Assembly: GCF_000011645.1 (NCBI RefSeq)
Contig: NC_006270.3
Coordinates: 2,043,501 to 2,107,500 of the forward strand
Source: Bacillus licheniformis DSM 13 = ATCC 14580
GTDB lineage: Bacteria; Bacillota; Bacilli; Bacillales; Bacillaceae
Length of the DNA stretch: 64,000 bases
Direction of reading: 5' to 3'
The notes under the pieces: generated by a model
The model's input: the letters and a program-made list of their open reading frames with translations, nothing else
Told to the model about the DNA's origin: nothing
Databases searched by the model: none
Translations under genes and position numbers: made by a program
Part shown: piece by piece, positions 34,512 to 42,232 of the stretch
Layout of the letters: each line of letters opens with the position of its first letter
Numbering within the stretch: position 1 is the first letter of the stretch

Positions 34512-36737
34512 CTACATCGATTCATGGAAGGTTCTGCTGATGACGTCTAACTGCTGTTCTTTCGTCAGCTTAATAAAGTTGACCGCATAGCCTGAGACGC
34601 GAATCGTTAACTGCGGATATTCCTCTGGATGTTCCATGGCGTCGAGCAGTGTCTCTCTGTTAAATACGTTTACATTTAAGTGATGTCCTGTTTTTGCGGC
34701 ATATCCGTCAAGGATGCTTGACAAATTGGCGGCGCGGCTCTCTTCGTCTTTGCCAAGCGCTTTCGGGACGATTGAAAAGGTGTTGGAAATGCCGTCGAGC
34801 GCATAGCTGTAAGGCAGCTTTGCCACTGAAGACAGCGATGCAAGCGTCCCTTTAGTATCGCGGCCGTGCATCGGATTCGCACCTGGAGCAAACGGTTCTC
34901 CCGCGCGGCGTCCATCCGGCGTATTTCCGGTTTTCTTGCCGTAAACGACGTTTGACGTGATCGTTAAAATTGACATGGTCTGAACGGACTGGCGATATGT
35001 CTGATGCTTGCGCAGTTTTTTCATAAAGCGCTTGACAATGTCAACGGCGATCGCGTCGACGCGGTCATCGTTATTTCCGTACTTAGGAAAGTCGCCTTCT
35101 GTTTCAAAATCGACCGCAATGCCGTTTTCATCGCGGACCACGCTGACTTTGGCATATTTGACAGCGCTTAATGAATCGGCGACAACACTCAAGCCGGCGA
35201 TCCCAGTGGCCATCGTCCGCAAAATTTCCGTGTCGTGCAGGGCCATTTCAATTCTTTCATAGCAATATTTATCATGCATGTAGTGAATGACATTGAGCGT
35301 GTTGATGTACAAGCCTGCGAGCCATTCCATCGTCTGATCGAATTTATGCATCACTTCGTCATAGTCCAGCACGTCGGAAGCAACCGGCGGCATTTCCGGA
35401 CCGACTTGCATTTTATGCTTTTCGTCTTTTCCGCCGTTAATCGCATATAAAAGAGCTTTCGCCAAGTTGGCGCGTGCTCCGAAGAACTGCATTTGTTTGC
35501 CGATTGCCATTGCCGATACACAGCAGGCGATTCCGTAGTCATCACCGTATTCTGGACGCATGATATCGTCATTTTCGTATTGGATCGAGCTTGTTTTAAT
35601 CGACATTTTGGCACAGTAGTTTTTAAACTTTTGCGGCAGTCTGACAGACCAAAGAACGGTTAAATTCGGTTCAGGCGCCGGGCCTAAATTGTCAAGCGTA
35701 TGCAGGAAACGGAACGAGTTTTTCGTCACCAGGGCGCGTCCGTCGTGCGCCATTCCGCCGATTGATTCTGTCACCCACGTCGGATCGCCGCTGAACAGTT
35801 CATTGTAGTCAGGTGTGCGCGCGAATTTGACCAAACGCAGCTTCATGACGAAATGGTCGACAAGCTCTTGGGCTTCACGCTCTGTTAATACGCCCGTTTT
35901 CAAATCTCTTTCGATGTAAATATCAAGGAACGTGGACACGCGGCCAAGGCTCATTGCTGCTCCGTTTTGCTCTTTAATGGCAGCCAAATAGGCAAAATAC
36001 AGCCATTGAAATGCTTCTCTTGCATTCGCCGCAGGCTTGGAAATGTCAAACCCATAGCTTTTTGCAAGCGCTTTAAGTTCGTTCAATGCTCGGATTTGTT
36101 CTGACAGTTCTTCACGAAGGCGGATGTTTTCTTCAGACATCACCCGAGAGGTGCCGGCCGCATCTTTTTTCTTTTCATCGATCAAGAAATCCACGCCGTA
36201 AAGCGCCACTCTCCGGTAATCACCGATGATGCGCCCGCGCCCGTAAGCATCAGGCAGTCCGGTAATGATTCCGACTTTTCGGGCGAGCTTCATTTCGTCC
36301 GTATATGCGTCAAACACGCCTTGGTTATGAGTTTTGCGGTAATCGGTAAAGATCCTTTCCACTTCTTCATTCAGTTTAAAACCATAGGATTCGCATGCCT
36401 GCTTTGCCATTCGGATGCCGCCGAAAGGCTGAAGCGACCGTTTAAACGGCTCATCGGTTTGAACGCCGACGACTTTTTCCAGGTCTTTGTTCAAATATCC
36501 GGGACCGTGCGAGGTGATCGTTGAGACGATCTCTGTATCCATATCAAGGACGCCTCCGTTTTCACGCTCTTTTTTTGTCAAATCCATTACATGATCCCAT
36601 AATGCCGATGTAGCTTCCGTCGGAGGTTCGAGAAACGATTCGTCACCTTGATATGGCTCAAAGTTCGAGAGAATAAAATCGCGGACATTGACTTCTTTTT
36701 GCCAAACGTTTGTGGTGAAACCTTTCCATTGTTCCAT
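34512..36737 (-). CDS. pflB: Formate acetyltransferase (pyruvate formate-lyase)
   Basis: A 741-residue glycyl-radical enzyme that splits pyruvate with CoA into acetyl-CoA and formate in fermentation. The two catalytic cysteines are in GIACCVSAMAI near 410 and the radical glycine is in IRVSGYAVNF near 716. Length is normal. AGAGGGGG precedes the ATG. B. subtilis lacks this enzyme, whereas B. licheniformis is known to ferment with it. Fnr- and Rex-like sites upstream point to control by oxygen and NADH. Confidence 0.96.
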   Translation of the reverse strand: MEQWKGFTTNVWQKEVNVRDFILSNFEPYQGDESFLEPPTEATSALWDHVMDLTKKERENGGVLDMDTEIVSTITSHGPGYLNKDLEKVVGVQTDEPFKRSLQPFGGIRMAKQACESYGFKLNEEVERIFTDYRKTHNQGVFDAYTDEMKLARKVGIITGLPDAYGRGRIIGDYRRVALYGVDFLIDEKKKDAAGTSRVMSEENIRLREELSEQIRALNELKALAKSYGFDISKPAANAREAFQWLYFAYLAAIKEQNGAAMSLGRVSTFLDIYIERDLKTGVLTEREAQELVDHFVMKLRLVKFARTPDYNELFSGDPTWVTESIGGMAHDGRALVTKNSFRFLHTLDNLGPAPEPNLTVLWSVRLPQKFKNYCAKMSIKTSSIQYENDDIMRPEYGDDYGIACCVSAMAIGKQMQFFGARANLAKALLYAINGGKDEKHKMQVGPEMPPVASDVLDYDEVMHKFDQTMEWLAGLYINTLNVIHYMHDKYCYERIEMALHDTEILRTMATGIAGLSVVADSLSAVKYAKVSVVRDENGIAVDFETEGDFPKYGNNDDRVDAIAVDIVKRFMKKLRKHQTYRQSVQTMSILTITSNVVYGKKTGNTPDGRRAGEPFAPGANPMHGRDTKGTLASLSSVAKLPYSYALDGISNTFSIVPKALGKDEESRAANLSSILDGYAAKTGHHLNVNVFNRETLLDAMEHPEEYPQLTIRVSGYAVNFIKLTKEQQLDVISRTFHESM

Positions 36738-36789
36738 TTAAATCCCCCTCTTTTTCAAGTTGAAATGATATAACAGTTGTTGCATTTAT

Positions 36790-36833
36790 ATCTTATGTTG
36801 AATATAACAGGTTTGAATGTGATAAACATCACA
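36790..36833 (-). promoter_or_regulatory. pflB promoter with Fnr box
   Basis: TGTGATAAACATCACA (36818-36833) is a perfect TGTGA-N6-TCACA Fnr site. A -10 (TAAGAT at 36790-36795) places the start near 36783, so the box is centred close to -42, the position expected for Fnr activation. Confidence 0.82.
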
Positions 36834-36837
36834 TATT

Positions 36838-36855
36838 TTGTGAAATAGTTAACAA
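36838..36855. promoter_or_regulatory. Rex-like operator next to the Fnr box
   Basis: TTGTGAAATAGTTAACAA matches the Rex consensus TTGTGA-N6-TCACAA except for one base. It begins four bases from the Fnr box, upstream of the pflB promoter. Confidence 0.55.
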
Positions 36856-36975
36856 ATTTGAGAAAGTTCTTTGAACATCGCGTTTTTTTCAATATAGACT
36901 GTTGTTTGAAGCAATTTTTATTATTTAAATCTGTATTATAATAAAGTCAAAGGTAACGAAAACTGTTATATAAAA

Positions 36976-36997
36976 AAGCCGGCAAAATGGCCGGCTT
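36976..36997 (-). terminator. Terminator of an unassigned minus-strand transcript
   Basis: AAGCCGGC and GCCGGCTT form a tight stem followed by TTTTTT only on the minus strand. dacC already has its own terminator at 37205-37229, so this one implies another transcript. Confidence 0.78.
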
Positions 36998-37204
36998 GCA
37001 CAGAGAAATATTGATCATCAGCCTATCGATACAGTCTGATTGCCGAATGATTCGATGGTGCTTTGGGAGCTGGTGGCAAACATAGCAGTCTTTTGACGAG
37101 ACCGCTATTGCATGACGTTTTTTCACTGATCTGAGCGAGGAAGCATTTCCGCTCGGAGAGCTCAAGAGCCTTTAAATCCGCCGGCAGCAAAACATGAATT
37201 AAAG
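36998..37204 (-). other. Hairpin-rich stretch, possible small RNA
   Basis: No gene with a ribosome binding site fits. ATAGCAGTCT (37082-37091) pairs with AGACCGCTAT (37099-37108) over ten positions, and GAGCGAGGAA near 37133 pairs with TTCCGCTC near 37147 with one bulge. A minus-strand terminator follows at 36976. A 71-codon frame (37023-37238) exists but starts inside the end of dacC and crosses its terminator. No promoter was identified. Confidence 0.4.
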
Positions 37205-37229
37205 AAAACCCATTGCCTGCTGCAATGGG
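37205..37229 (-). terminator. Terminator of dacC
   Basis: CCCATTGC and GCAATGGG (37209-37216, 37222-37229), followed by TTTTCTTT on the minus strand, six bases after the dacC stop. Confidence 0.8.
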
Positions 37230-37234
37230 AGAAG

Positions 37235-38704
37235 TCATGAAGAAGCTAATATTTGAACGATTTTGTCTTCAATATCCTTTCCTTTCTCATCATCCACGAG
37301 CTGATTGAGGAGAATGGAGAAAATCAATGTCTTTCCGCTTGCAGTATCGACATAGCCCGACAAGGAACTGACGGTTGAAAGAGAGCCAGTTTTCGCCCTG
37401 ACTTTTCCTTTTAGAGCCGGGTCTTTCAGCCGGTTTCTTAATGTGCCGCCGACCATTCTGTCGCTTTCACCTGCAACTGGGAGTGAACGGGCAAACGACG
37501 GAAACCATTTCTCGTCTTGAACGGAATACAATAGCTTTGTGATCTGATGTGCAGAAATCAAATTGATATGCGAGATGCCTGAGCCGTCTCTGAGAACGAT
37601 TTTTTCCGTGTCCAGTCCAAATCTCTGCAGTTCCGTATTTAACACCTCTAGCCCTTGATCCCAGCTTCCTTCACGTCTCGCGGCCCTTCCCATTTCCTTG
37701 ATCAGCGTTTCGCCATGGCCGTTGTTGCTGAGCTTCATAAAGGGAATCATCAGCTCTGACAGCGGCATGGATTGATGTGTGGTGATGCGGTGCGCTGTTT
37801 TTGGCGCTTTGCCGATTTTAGTCTTTCCCAGGATTCGAATGCCTTGTTGATGTAAAGCCTGTTTAAATAAATCGAGTGCATATTCTGACGGCTCCCAAAC
37901 CGCAACCCATTGTCTGACCCTTGAAGCGCCTTGTGGAATCGTCCCTTTGATTTGGATGGTATTTCCTCCGTGTTTCCTTTTAATCGTGATATCTTTTTTT
38001 CCGTCGGCAGCAACAGTCTTGGCATCGTTTTTGATTTTGACATGGTTTGTTTGCGGGGTGAGCAATACAGCAGGTTTTTTTCCGGTTTTTCCGGCAGGGT
38101 TCACGTCGATTATGACCGTTCCGGCATCATAGTCTTCATTTGGCGAAACAGTTAAAGCTGAAATCTGCGCTCCATAGTATGCGTCTTCATCGGTCCAGGA
38201 AAGGTCTTGAGAATAGCGGATTTCATCGTACCAGGAATCATCGCCGACCAAGTCTCCCCGGATAACTGTGATCCCTTGTTTTCGGAGTGCTTTGGCCATT
38301 TGCTGAAAGTCCGCTGTCAAAAGCGTCGGATCGCCTTTTCCTTTTATATAAAGGCTGCCTTTGAGTGTGCCCGCGGCTCGCGCCCCATCAGCCATTACCT
38401 CTGTGGGAAAGGTATAGTCCTCGCCCAGGACGGAATAGGCAGCTGCTGCCGTTAAAAGCTTCAGATTGGACGCAGGTCTCATCCGTGTATCGCCCATATG
38501 TCCGTATATCATTTTCCCGCTTTCCGCAGACCTGACGCTGATGCCTGCGAGCGCTCCTTTTAAATCAGGTTCGGTCTTTAACAGCTGATCGATTTGCTCT
38601 TTGAGCCCGCCTTTTTCCTCAGCGCCCAAGCCGTCCATGCTGCCGGCCAAAGTCAATACAAAGATCATCATCATACACAGACAAAGCTTCATATGTTTCT
38701 TCAT
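37235..38704 (-). CDS. dacC: D-alanyl-D-alanine carboxypeptidase, PBP4a type (S13 family)
   Basis: A 489-residue exported penicillin-binding protein that trims peptidoglycan stem peptides. It has a signal peptide (MKKHMKLCLCMMMIFVLTLA) and the three active-site motifs: SNLK (near 82), SNNG (near 323) and KTGS (near 432). The frame is open far upstream to 39463, but that part belongs to a different, frameshifted permease gene; GGGAGG lies 11 bases before the ATG at 38704, the true start. Length fits B. subtilis DacC. Confidence 0.92.
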   Translation of the reverse strand: MKKHMKLCLCMMMIFVLTLAGSMDGLGAEEKGGLKEQIDQLLKTEPDLKGALAGISVRSAESGKMIYGHMGDTRMRPASNLKLLTAAAAYSVLGEDYTFPTEVMADGARAAGTLKGSLYIKGKGDPTLLTADFQQMAKALRKQGITVIRGDLVGDDSWYDEIRYSQDLSWTDEDAYYGAQISALTVSPNEDYDAGTVIIDVNPAGKTGKKPAVLLTPQTNHVKIKNDAKTVAADGKKDITIKRKHGGNTIQIKGTIPQGASRVRQWVAVWEPSEYALDLFKQALHQQGIRILGKTKIGKAPKTAHRITTHQSMPLSELMIPFMKLSNNGHGETLIKEMGRAARREGSWDQGLEVLNTELQRFGLDTEKIVLRDGSGISHINLISAHQITKLLYSVQDEKWFPSFARSLPVAGESDRMVGGTLRNRLKDPALKGKVRAKTGSLSTVSSLSGYVDTASGKTLIFSILLNQLVDDEKGKDIEDKIVQILASS

Positions 38705-38766
38705 CGGATATCCCGCCTCCCGCTTATGTTTTAATACTTTATTGCAAAACGGGGCGGGATATACTC

Positions 38767-39463
38767 CTATTGGTCGGTTTTCACCAAAAACCTCCGGTAT
38801 AAAAACAGCAGTATCATAATGTGCAGCGCAATTCCGGTGATCCCGAAAACGAGAAAAAGCCCTTCGTGGGATATTCCCGCCAAGTACGTTTTCGCTGTCC
38901 AATAAGGTGAAAACACCGAAAAGCTGCCACGGCACAGGAATAAAATAAACCGCGGCCGGCATGAGAGTGAGCAGGCTGAATCCTTTCATTAAAGCGAGTC
39001 CTTCCACTTTGTTTGCGACATAGGCGGCTAAAAGCAGCGTGTAAATCGGGGCTTCAAGCGTGACCATGATCAGGACGAACAATAGGTTCACAGCGCCAGG
39101 CGCCATTAGACCGCCGGAGGCAAACAGCAAAATGCTGTAGCATAATGTCATCGCCATCGGCAGGATGAGCCGGATCATGACATATCCGCGCTTCGACAAG
39201 GGCGTCACGGCAAAATACTGAATCATATTTTCGTCGCGCTCATCAAGCAGGATAAACCCCGACATGACACCGAGAATCAGGGGGATGAAAAGCATGGCAA
39301 GGCTCATGATCAAATGACGGTATGGGGTGATATTGAATTCCGTCAATTCCGCTGACAAAGGAACGCCTGCTGCAGTCACGATGATGAGCAGAAAAGGCGC
39401 CAGTCCGTAAAAAGCGAGCTGCGATTCCGTTCTTGTCAGTATATTTTGGTTCAAATTTACCAC
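38767..39463 (-). pseudogene. Frameshifted ABC-2 type permease
   Basis: From 39463 the frame codes a protein with five membrane segments (LAFYGLAPFLLIIVTAAGV, then LIMSLAMLFIPLILGVMSG and more) up to PVPWQLF. After a TTTT run at 38919-38922 the membrane protein continues in another frame as VFSPYWTAKTYLAGISHEGL and LFLYRRFLVKTDQ to a TAG at 38767. One extra T explains the break. Uninterrupted, it would be an about 231-residue permease. No ATPase gene is next to it, so it was an orphan even before the frameshift. Confidence 0.75.
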
Positions 39464-39492
39464 AATATTTTCATTTGCCCGTCAAATTTAAA

Positions 39493-39537
39493 GCAAAAAA
39501 AAGCACCACTTATAGTTTAAACTATAAGTAGCGCTTC
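39493..39537 (-). terminator. Terminator of yjlC-ndh
   Basis: A hairpin from 39501 to 39537 with the core ACTTATAGTTT / AAACTATAAGT is followed by eight T on the minus strand. Confidence 0.88.
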
Positions 39538-39544
39538 ATTTCCA

Positions 39545-40723
39545 TTAATAAGCCAGGCTGAACAGACCTTTTATGTGGCTCAGGTAGCGGACGTTGCTCG
39601 CTTCTTTCATCAATGAAGCAGGCAGGCCTTTAAGAGATGTGCTGTTCGCGCCGATAACGGCAACTGCGTCTTTGCGGCCCAGGCTTGCAAGCGTACCTGA
39701 GTTGACAGGGCTGAACGTCGCCATTGATTTGTTTTCTAAGTATGCATACAGGTTGTAGCCGATCAGCTCGCCCATTTGCCATGCGATTTGAGCTGTCGGA
39801 GGGTACGGACGGCCATCCGGACCGAAGACAACGGCGCTGTCCCCTGCAACAAACACGTCTTCATGTGATGTAGATTGAAGGAAGTCGTTTACAGTTGCGC
39901 GTCCGCGGTTGACTTCAAGACCTGATTCGCCGATCAGCGGATTGCCTTGAACACCGCCGGTCCAGACAAATGTATTTGTAACAATTTTTTGTCCGTCTTT
40001 CAAATCAACAACGTTTCCTTCTACATTTGTGACAGGCAGTCCTGTCAAGAATTCAACGCCGCGTTTTTCAAGGCTCTTTGTCGCACGTTCGATCAGCTCA
40101 TCCGGAAGAACCGGCAGGATTTTCGGACCGGCTTCAACAAGCTTCAGCTTGATTTCTGTCGGATCGACACCGTAGCTTCTCGCAAGGCTCGGCATGATAT
40201 CGGCGAGTTCACCGACAAGCTCGACGCCTGTTAGTCCGCCGCCGCCGATTAAGATCGTAGCATCAGCTTCGTTTTTCGTTTTCGCGTATTCGCGCACGCG
40301 CTCTTCAACATGCTTGAAGATTTTGTTTGCATCGTTTGCAGATTTGAGCACCATGCTGTTTTCTTCAAGTCCCGGAATGCCGAAGTAAGCAGTGACAGAA
40401 CCAAGACCGACGACAAGTGCGTCATATGTCAGGGTAGAGCCGTCAGAAAGAGCGACTTCTTTTTTGTCAACTGAGAAAGAGTTGACTTTGGCGATTTTAA
40501 GATCGATGTCTTTTCCTTTGAAAAGCTTTGCAAGCGGCATCGCAACTGCCTGTTCTGACACGTTGCCCGCAGCAAGGCGGTGCAATTCCGTGATGATTTG
40601 ATGTGTCGGATATTGGTTAACCACTGTGACTTTTGCTTCTTCTTTTGTGTAGTGTTTGCGAACTGTTAGAGCAGACAGTAATCCGCCGTAACCAGCGCCT
40701 AAAATGACGATATGTTTTGACAT
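39545..40723 (-). CDS. ndh: NADH dehydrogenase, type II
   Basis: A 392-residue flavoprotein that passes electrons from NADH to menaquinone at the membrane without pumping protons. The FAD site is ILGAGYGGLLSAL at the start, the NADH site IGGGGLTGVELVGELAD near 160, and the FAD-contact VFVAGDSAVVFG near 290. Length equals B. subtilis Ndh (YjlD). It follows yjlC by 36 bases, the same order as in B. subtilis, where the pair is repressed by Rex. Confidence 0.95.
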   Translation of the reverse strand: MSKHIVILGAGYGGLLSALTVRKHYTKEEAKVTVVNQYPTHQIITELHRLAAGNVSEQAVAMPLAKLFKGKDIDLKIAKVNSFSVDKKEVALSDGSTLTYDALVVGLGSVTAYFGIPGLEENSMVLKSANDANKIFKHVEERVREYAKTKNEADATILIGGGGLTGVELVGELADIMPSLARSYGVDPTEIKLKLVEAGPKILPVLPDELIERATKSLEKRGVEFLTGLPVTNVEGNVVDLKDGQKIVTNTFVWTGGVQGNPLIGESGLEVNRGRATVNDFLQSTSHEDVFVAGDSAVVFGPDGRPYPPTAQIAWQMGELIGYNLYAYLENKSMATFSPVNSGTLASLGRKDAVAVIGANSTSLKGLPASLMKEASNVRYLSHIKGLFSLAY

Positions 40724-40759
40724 CGTGAATCCTCCGTCCTTATTCTGAATGTATAGTGA

Positions 40760-41194
40760 TTATTTTTGTTTTTCGCGTTCTGACATGATTTGCAGGTAGC
40801 TTTGAACAAATCGGAACAGCTTTTGGGCCTGCGGATCTTTAAGCATTTTCAGCAAACCGAAAAGTCCGATGACTTCATTGCTTTCGTCAGCGCGGTCTTT
40901 TGCTTCAATGGCGGTAGCCGCGATTTCTTTTGCCGTATCTTTGACAGGCTCAAGAATTTCTGTAATGGCACCGACCGTATCATTTTTTAATACTTCATCA
41001 GTTGCAACGGATTGTGCGAAGTCGTAAGACTTTGTCAAAATGTTGACCAGTTCTGTCAGCTTTGGAAGCTGGTCGACTAAAACAGTCAAAGACTCCTGTA
41101 CTTCAGGTTTTAGCAGTTGATCGATAAGATCGCGTTGGCTTTGGCTTACAGATTCGTTTGTTTGATCAGCTGTTTGATCGATTGTTTCCGGCAT
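40760..41194 (-). CDS. yjlC: DUF1641 protein YjlC
   Basis: A 144-residue soluble, mostly helical acidic protein (MPETIDQTADQTN) of the DUF1641 family. The family also accompanies formate and NADH dehydrogenases, which suggests a role with membrane-bound redox enzymes, but the function is not established. The ATG at 41194 is 8 bases after AGGAG. It shares the promoter region with ndh. Confidence 0.87.
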   Translation of the reverse strand: MPETIDQTADQTNESVSQSQRDLIDQLLKPEVQESLTVLVDQLPKLTELVNILTKSYDFAQSVATDEVLKNDTVGAITEILEPVKDTAKEIAATAIEAKDRADESNEVIGLFGLLKMLKDPQAQKLFRFVQSYLQIMSEREKQK

Positions 41195-41255
41195 AACCAA
41201 TTCTCCTTTTCAATAAGCGATGTGCTGTTTTTTGAAGGAAGCCCCTTTTTATAGT

Positions 41256-41273
41256 TTGTGAATTTATGCACAA
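41256..41273. promoter_or_regulatory. Rex operator upstream of yjlC-ndh
   Basis: TTGTGAATTTATGCACAA matches TTGTGA-N6-TCACAA except for one base. It lies in the long yjlC leader. A possible promoter (TTCATT at 41403, TATCAT at 41380) is further upstream, so Rex here would block elongation or a closer start. Confidence 0.65.
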
Positions 41274-41603
41274 ACAAGTCCGCAAAAAGGCTCTCCCCTT
41301 TTGTGTTTGTTTTGCTGTTTTCGGTCTGGAACTCCCGAAAACCCGCAATCTCAAAACACGCTGTATTTTTTACTACTAAATGATAACACTTTTTGAACAA
41401 AAAATGAACGTGATTGTTTCGGAAATGAAATAAAATCATAGAAAACTTTATATATAGGGCTTCTTTCATCCCTTTCATTTCCTATATTGTGTCTTTTTTT
41501 ACGAAACGCCCCATTCACACGGGATAATAGAGACGGAAAACGTGCGAAACTTTCATAGAATCGTATCTGTCAGTTTACATAATAAAGTTATTGTTATCCC
41601 GGG

Positions 41604-41834
41604 TTAATCTTCATCTTTGACGTCCGGATCTTCGGGGATGGGCTCGTTCAGAACGGATTCCGCCCACTCTTTATACTTTTCCATCTGTTCCATGTGCGTA
41701 TTGAATTGCTCTTTGTTGATTAAATGCTGCTGTCCGTCAAAGACGGTGCGGATTTTCTTTTCTCTGACAAGCTGTTCAACATATGCTTCTGAAAGCGTTA
41801 AATATTCTGCGGTTTCCTTTATCGTCAAGTACAT
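41604..41834 (-). CDS. Small helix-turn-helix protein, excisionase (HTH_17) type
   Basis: A 76-residue protein whose first 50 residues form an excisionase/MerR-like winged helix (LTIKETAEYLTLSEAYVEQLVREKKI followed by a wing). The acidic tail PIPEDPDVKDED is unlike phage excisionases. GAGAGG precedes the ATG. No integrase or phage gene is nearby, so a role as a chromosomal regulator or adaptor is more likely. Targets are unknown. Confidence 0.7.
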   Translation of the reverse strand: MYLTIKETAEYLTLSEAYVEQLVREKKIRTVFDGQQHLINKEQFNTHMEQMEKYKEWAESVLNEPIPEDPDVKDED

Positions 41835-41926
41835 GTTTTGTTTCCTCTCGTTTTGATTTAGGCGAACATTGCGATTGTAGGATCATACGATAAGGTATAT
41901 CAGTTTAGATGATGGAGGCCTATTCT

Positions 41927-42151
41927 ATGTATTCAAAATGGAATTCTGAAACGTCTTATCCGCCTTCAGCCCCGCAAATGCATACCGGTCAATCTTCGCA
42001 GCAGATGAACCAAAGGCTGAAAAATCTCGAAGATCAAATGGAATTGCTCATCAAGCTCATGGAAAGCAACAATCAGCTGCTGCGTTCGATTGAAGAGCAG
42101 CAGAATCGCGTCTGCACGGCCGGCGGCGGTTCGGTTATCGTCAGGATGTGA
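41927..42151 (+). CDS. Small coiled-coil protein of unknown function
   Basis: A 74-residue protein: a polar, proline-containing N-terminal part (MYSKWNSETSYPPSAP) and a leucine-rich heptad helix from about residue 28 (MNQRLKNLEDQMELLIKLM), ending in a glycine patch AGGGSVIVRM. The ATG at 41927 is 8 bases after GGAGG. A terminator follows. It diverges from the helix-turn-helix gene with about 90 bases between the starts. Similar small proteins in Bacillus are often sporulation-linked, which is a guess here. Confidence 0.65.
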   Translation: MYSKWNSETSYPPSAPQMHTGQSSQQMNQRLKNLEDQMELLIKLMESNNQLLRSIEEQQNRVCTAGGGSVIVRM

Positions 42152-42182
42152 GTGTTGGTCGATCGAGCTTCATCAAAATAAA

Positions 42183-42209
42183 AAGAGGAAGGACGTGTCC
42201 TTCTTCTTT
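42183..42209. terminator. Bidirectional terminator between the coiled-coil gene and the acyl-CoA ligase gene
   Basis: GAAGGAC / GTCCTTC with a two-base loop. The plus strand ends in TTCTTTG; the minus strand in CTCTTTTTATTTT. It serves both convergent genes. Confidence 0.75.
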
Positions 42210-42232
42210 GTTTGTAAGCCTTATCCAGTATA

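Noticed and set aside
37235..39463. A single 742-residue fusion protein
   Set aside because: The join is an artefact of a frameshift; dacC has its own ribosome site and signal peptide at 38704.
41604..41834. Phage excisionase marking a prophage
   Set aside because: No integrase, attachment repeat or phage genes nearby; the tail differs from excisionases.
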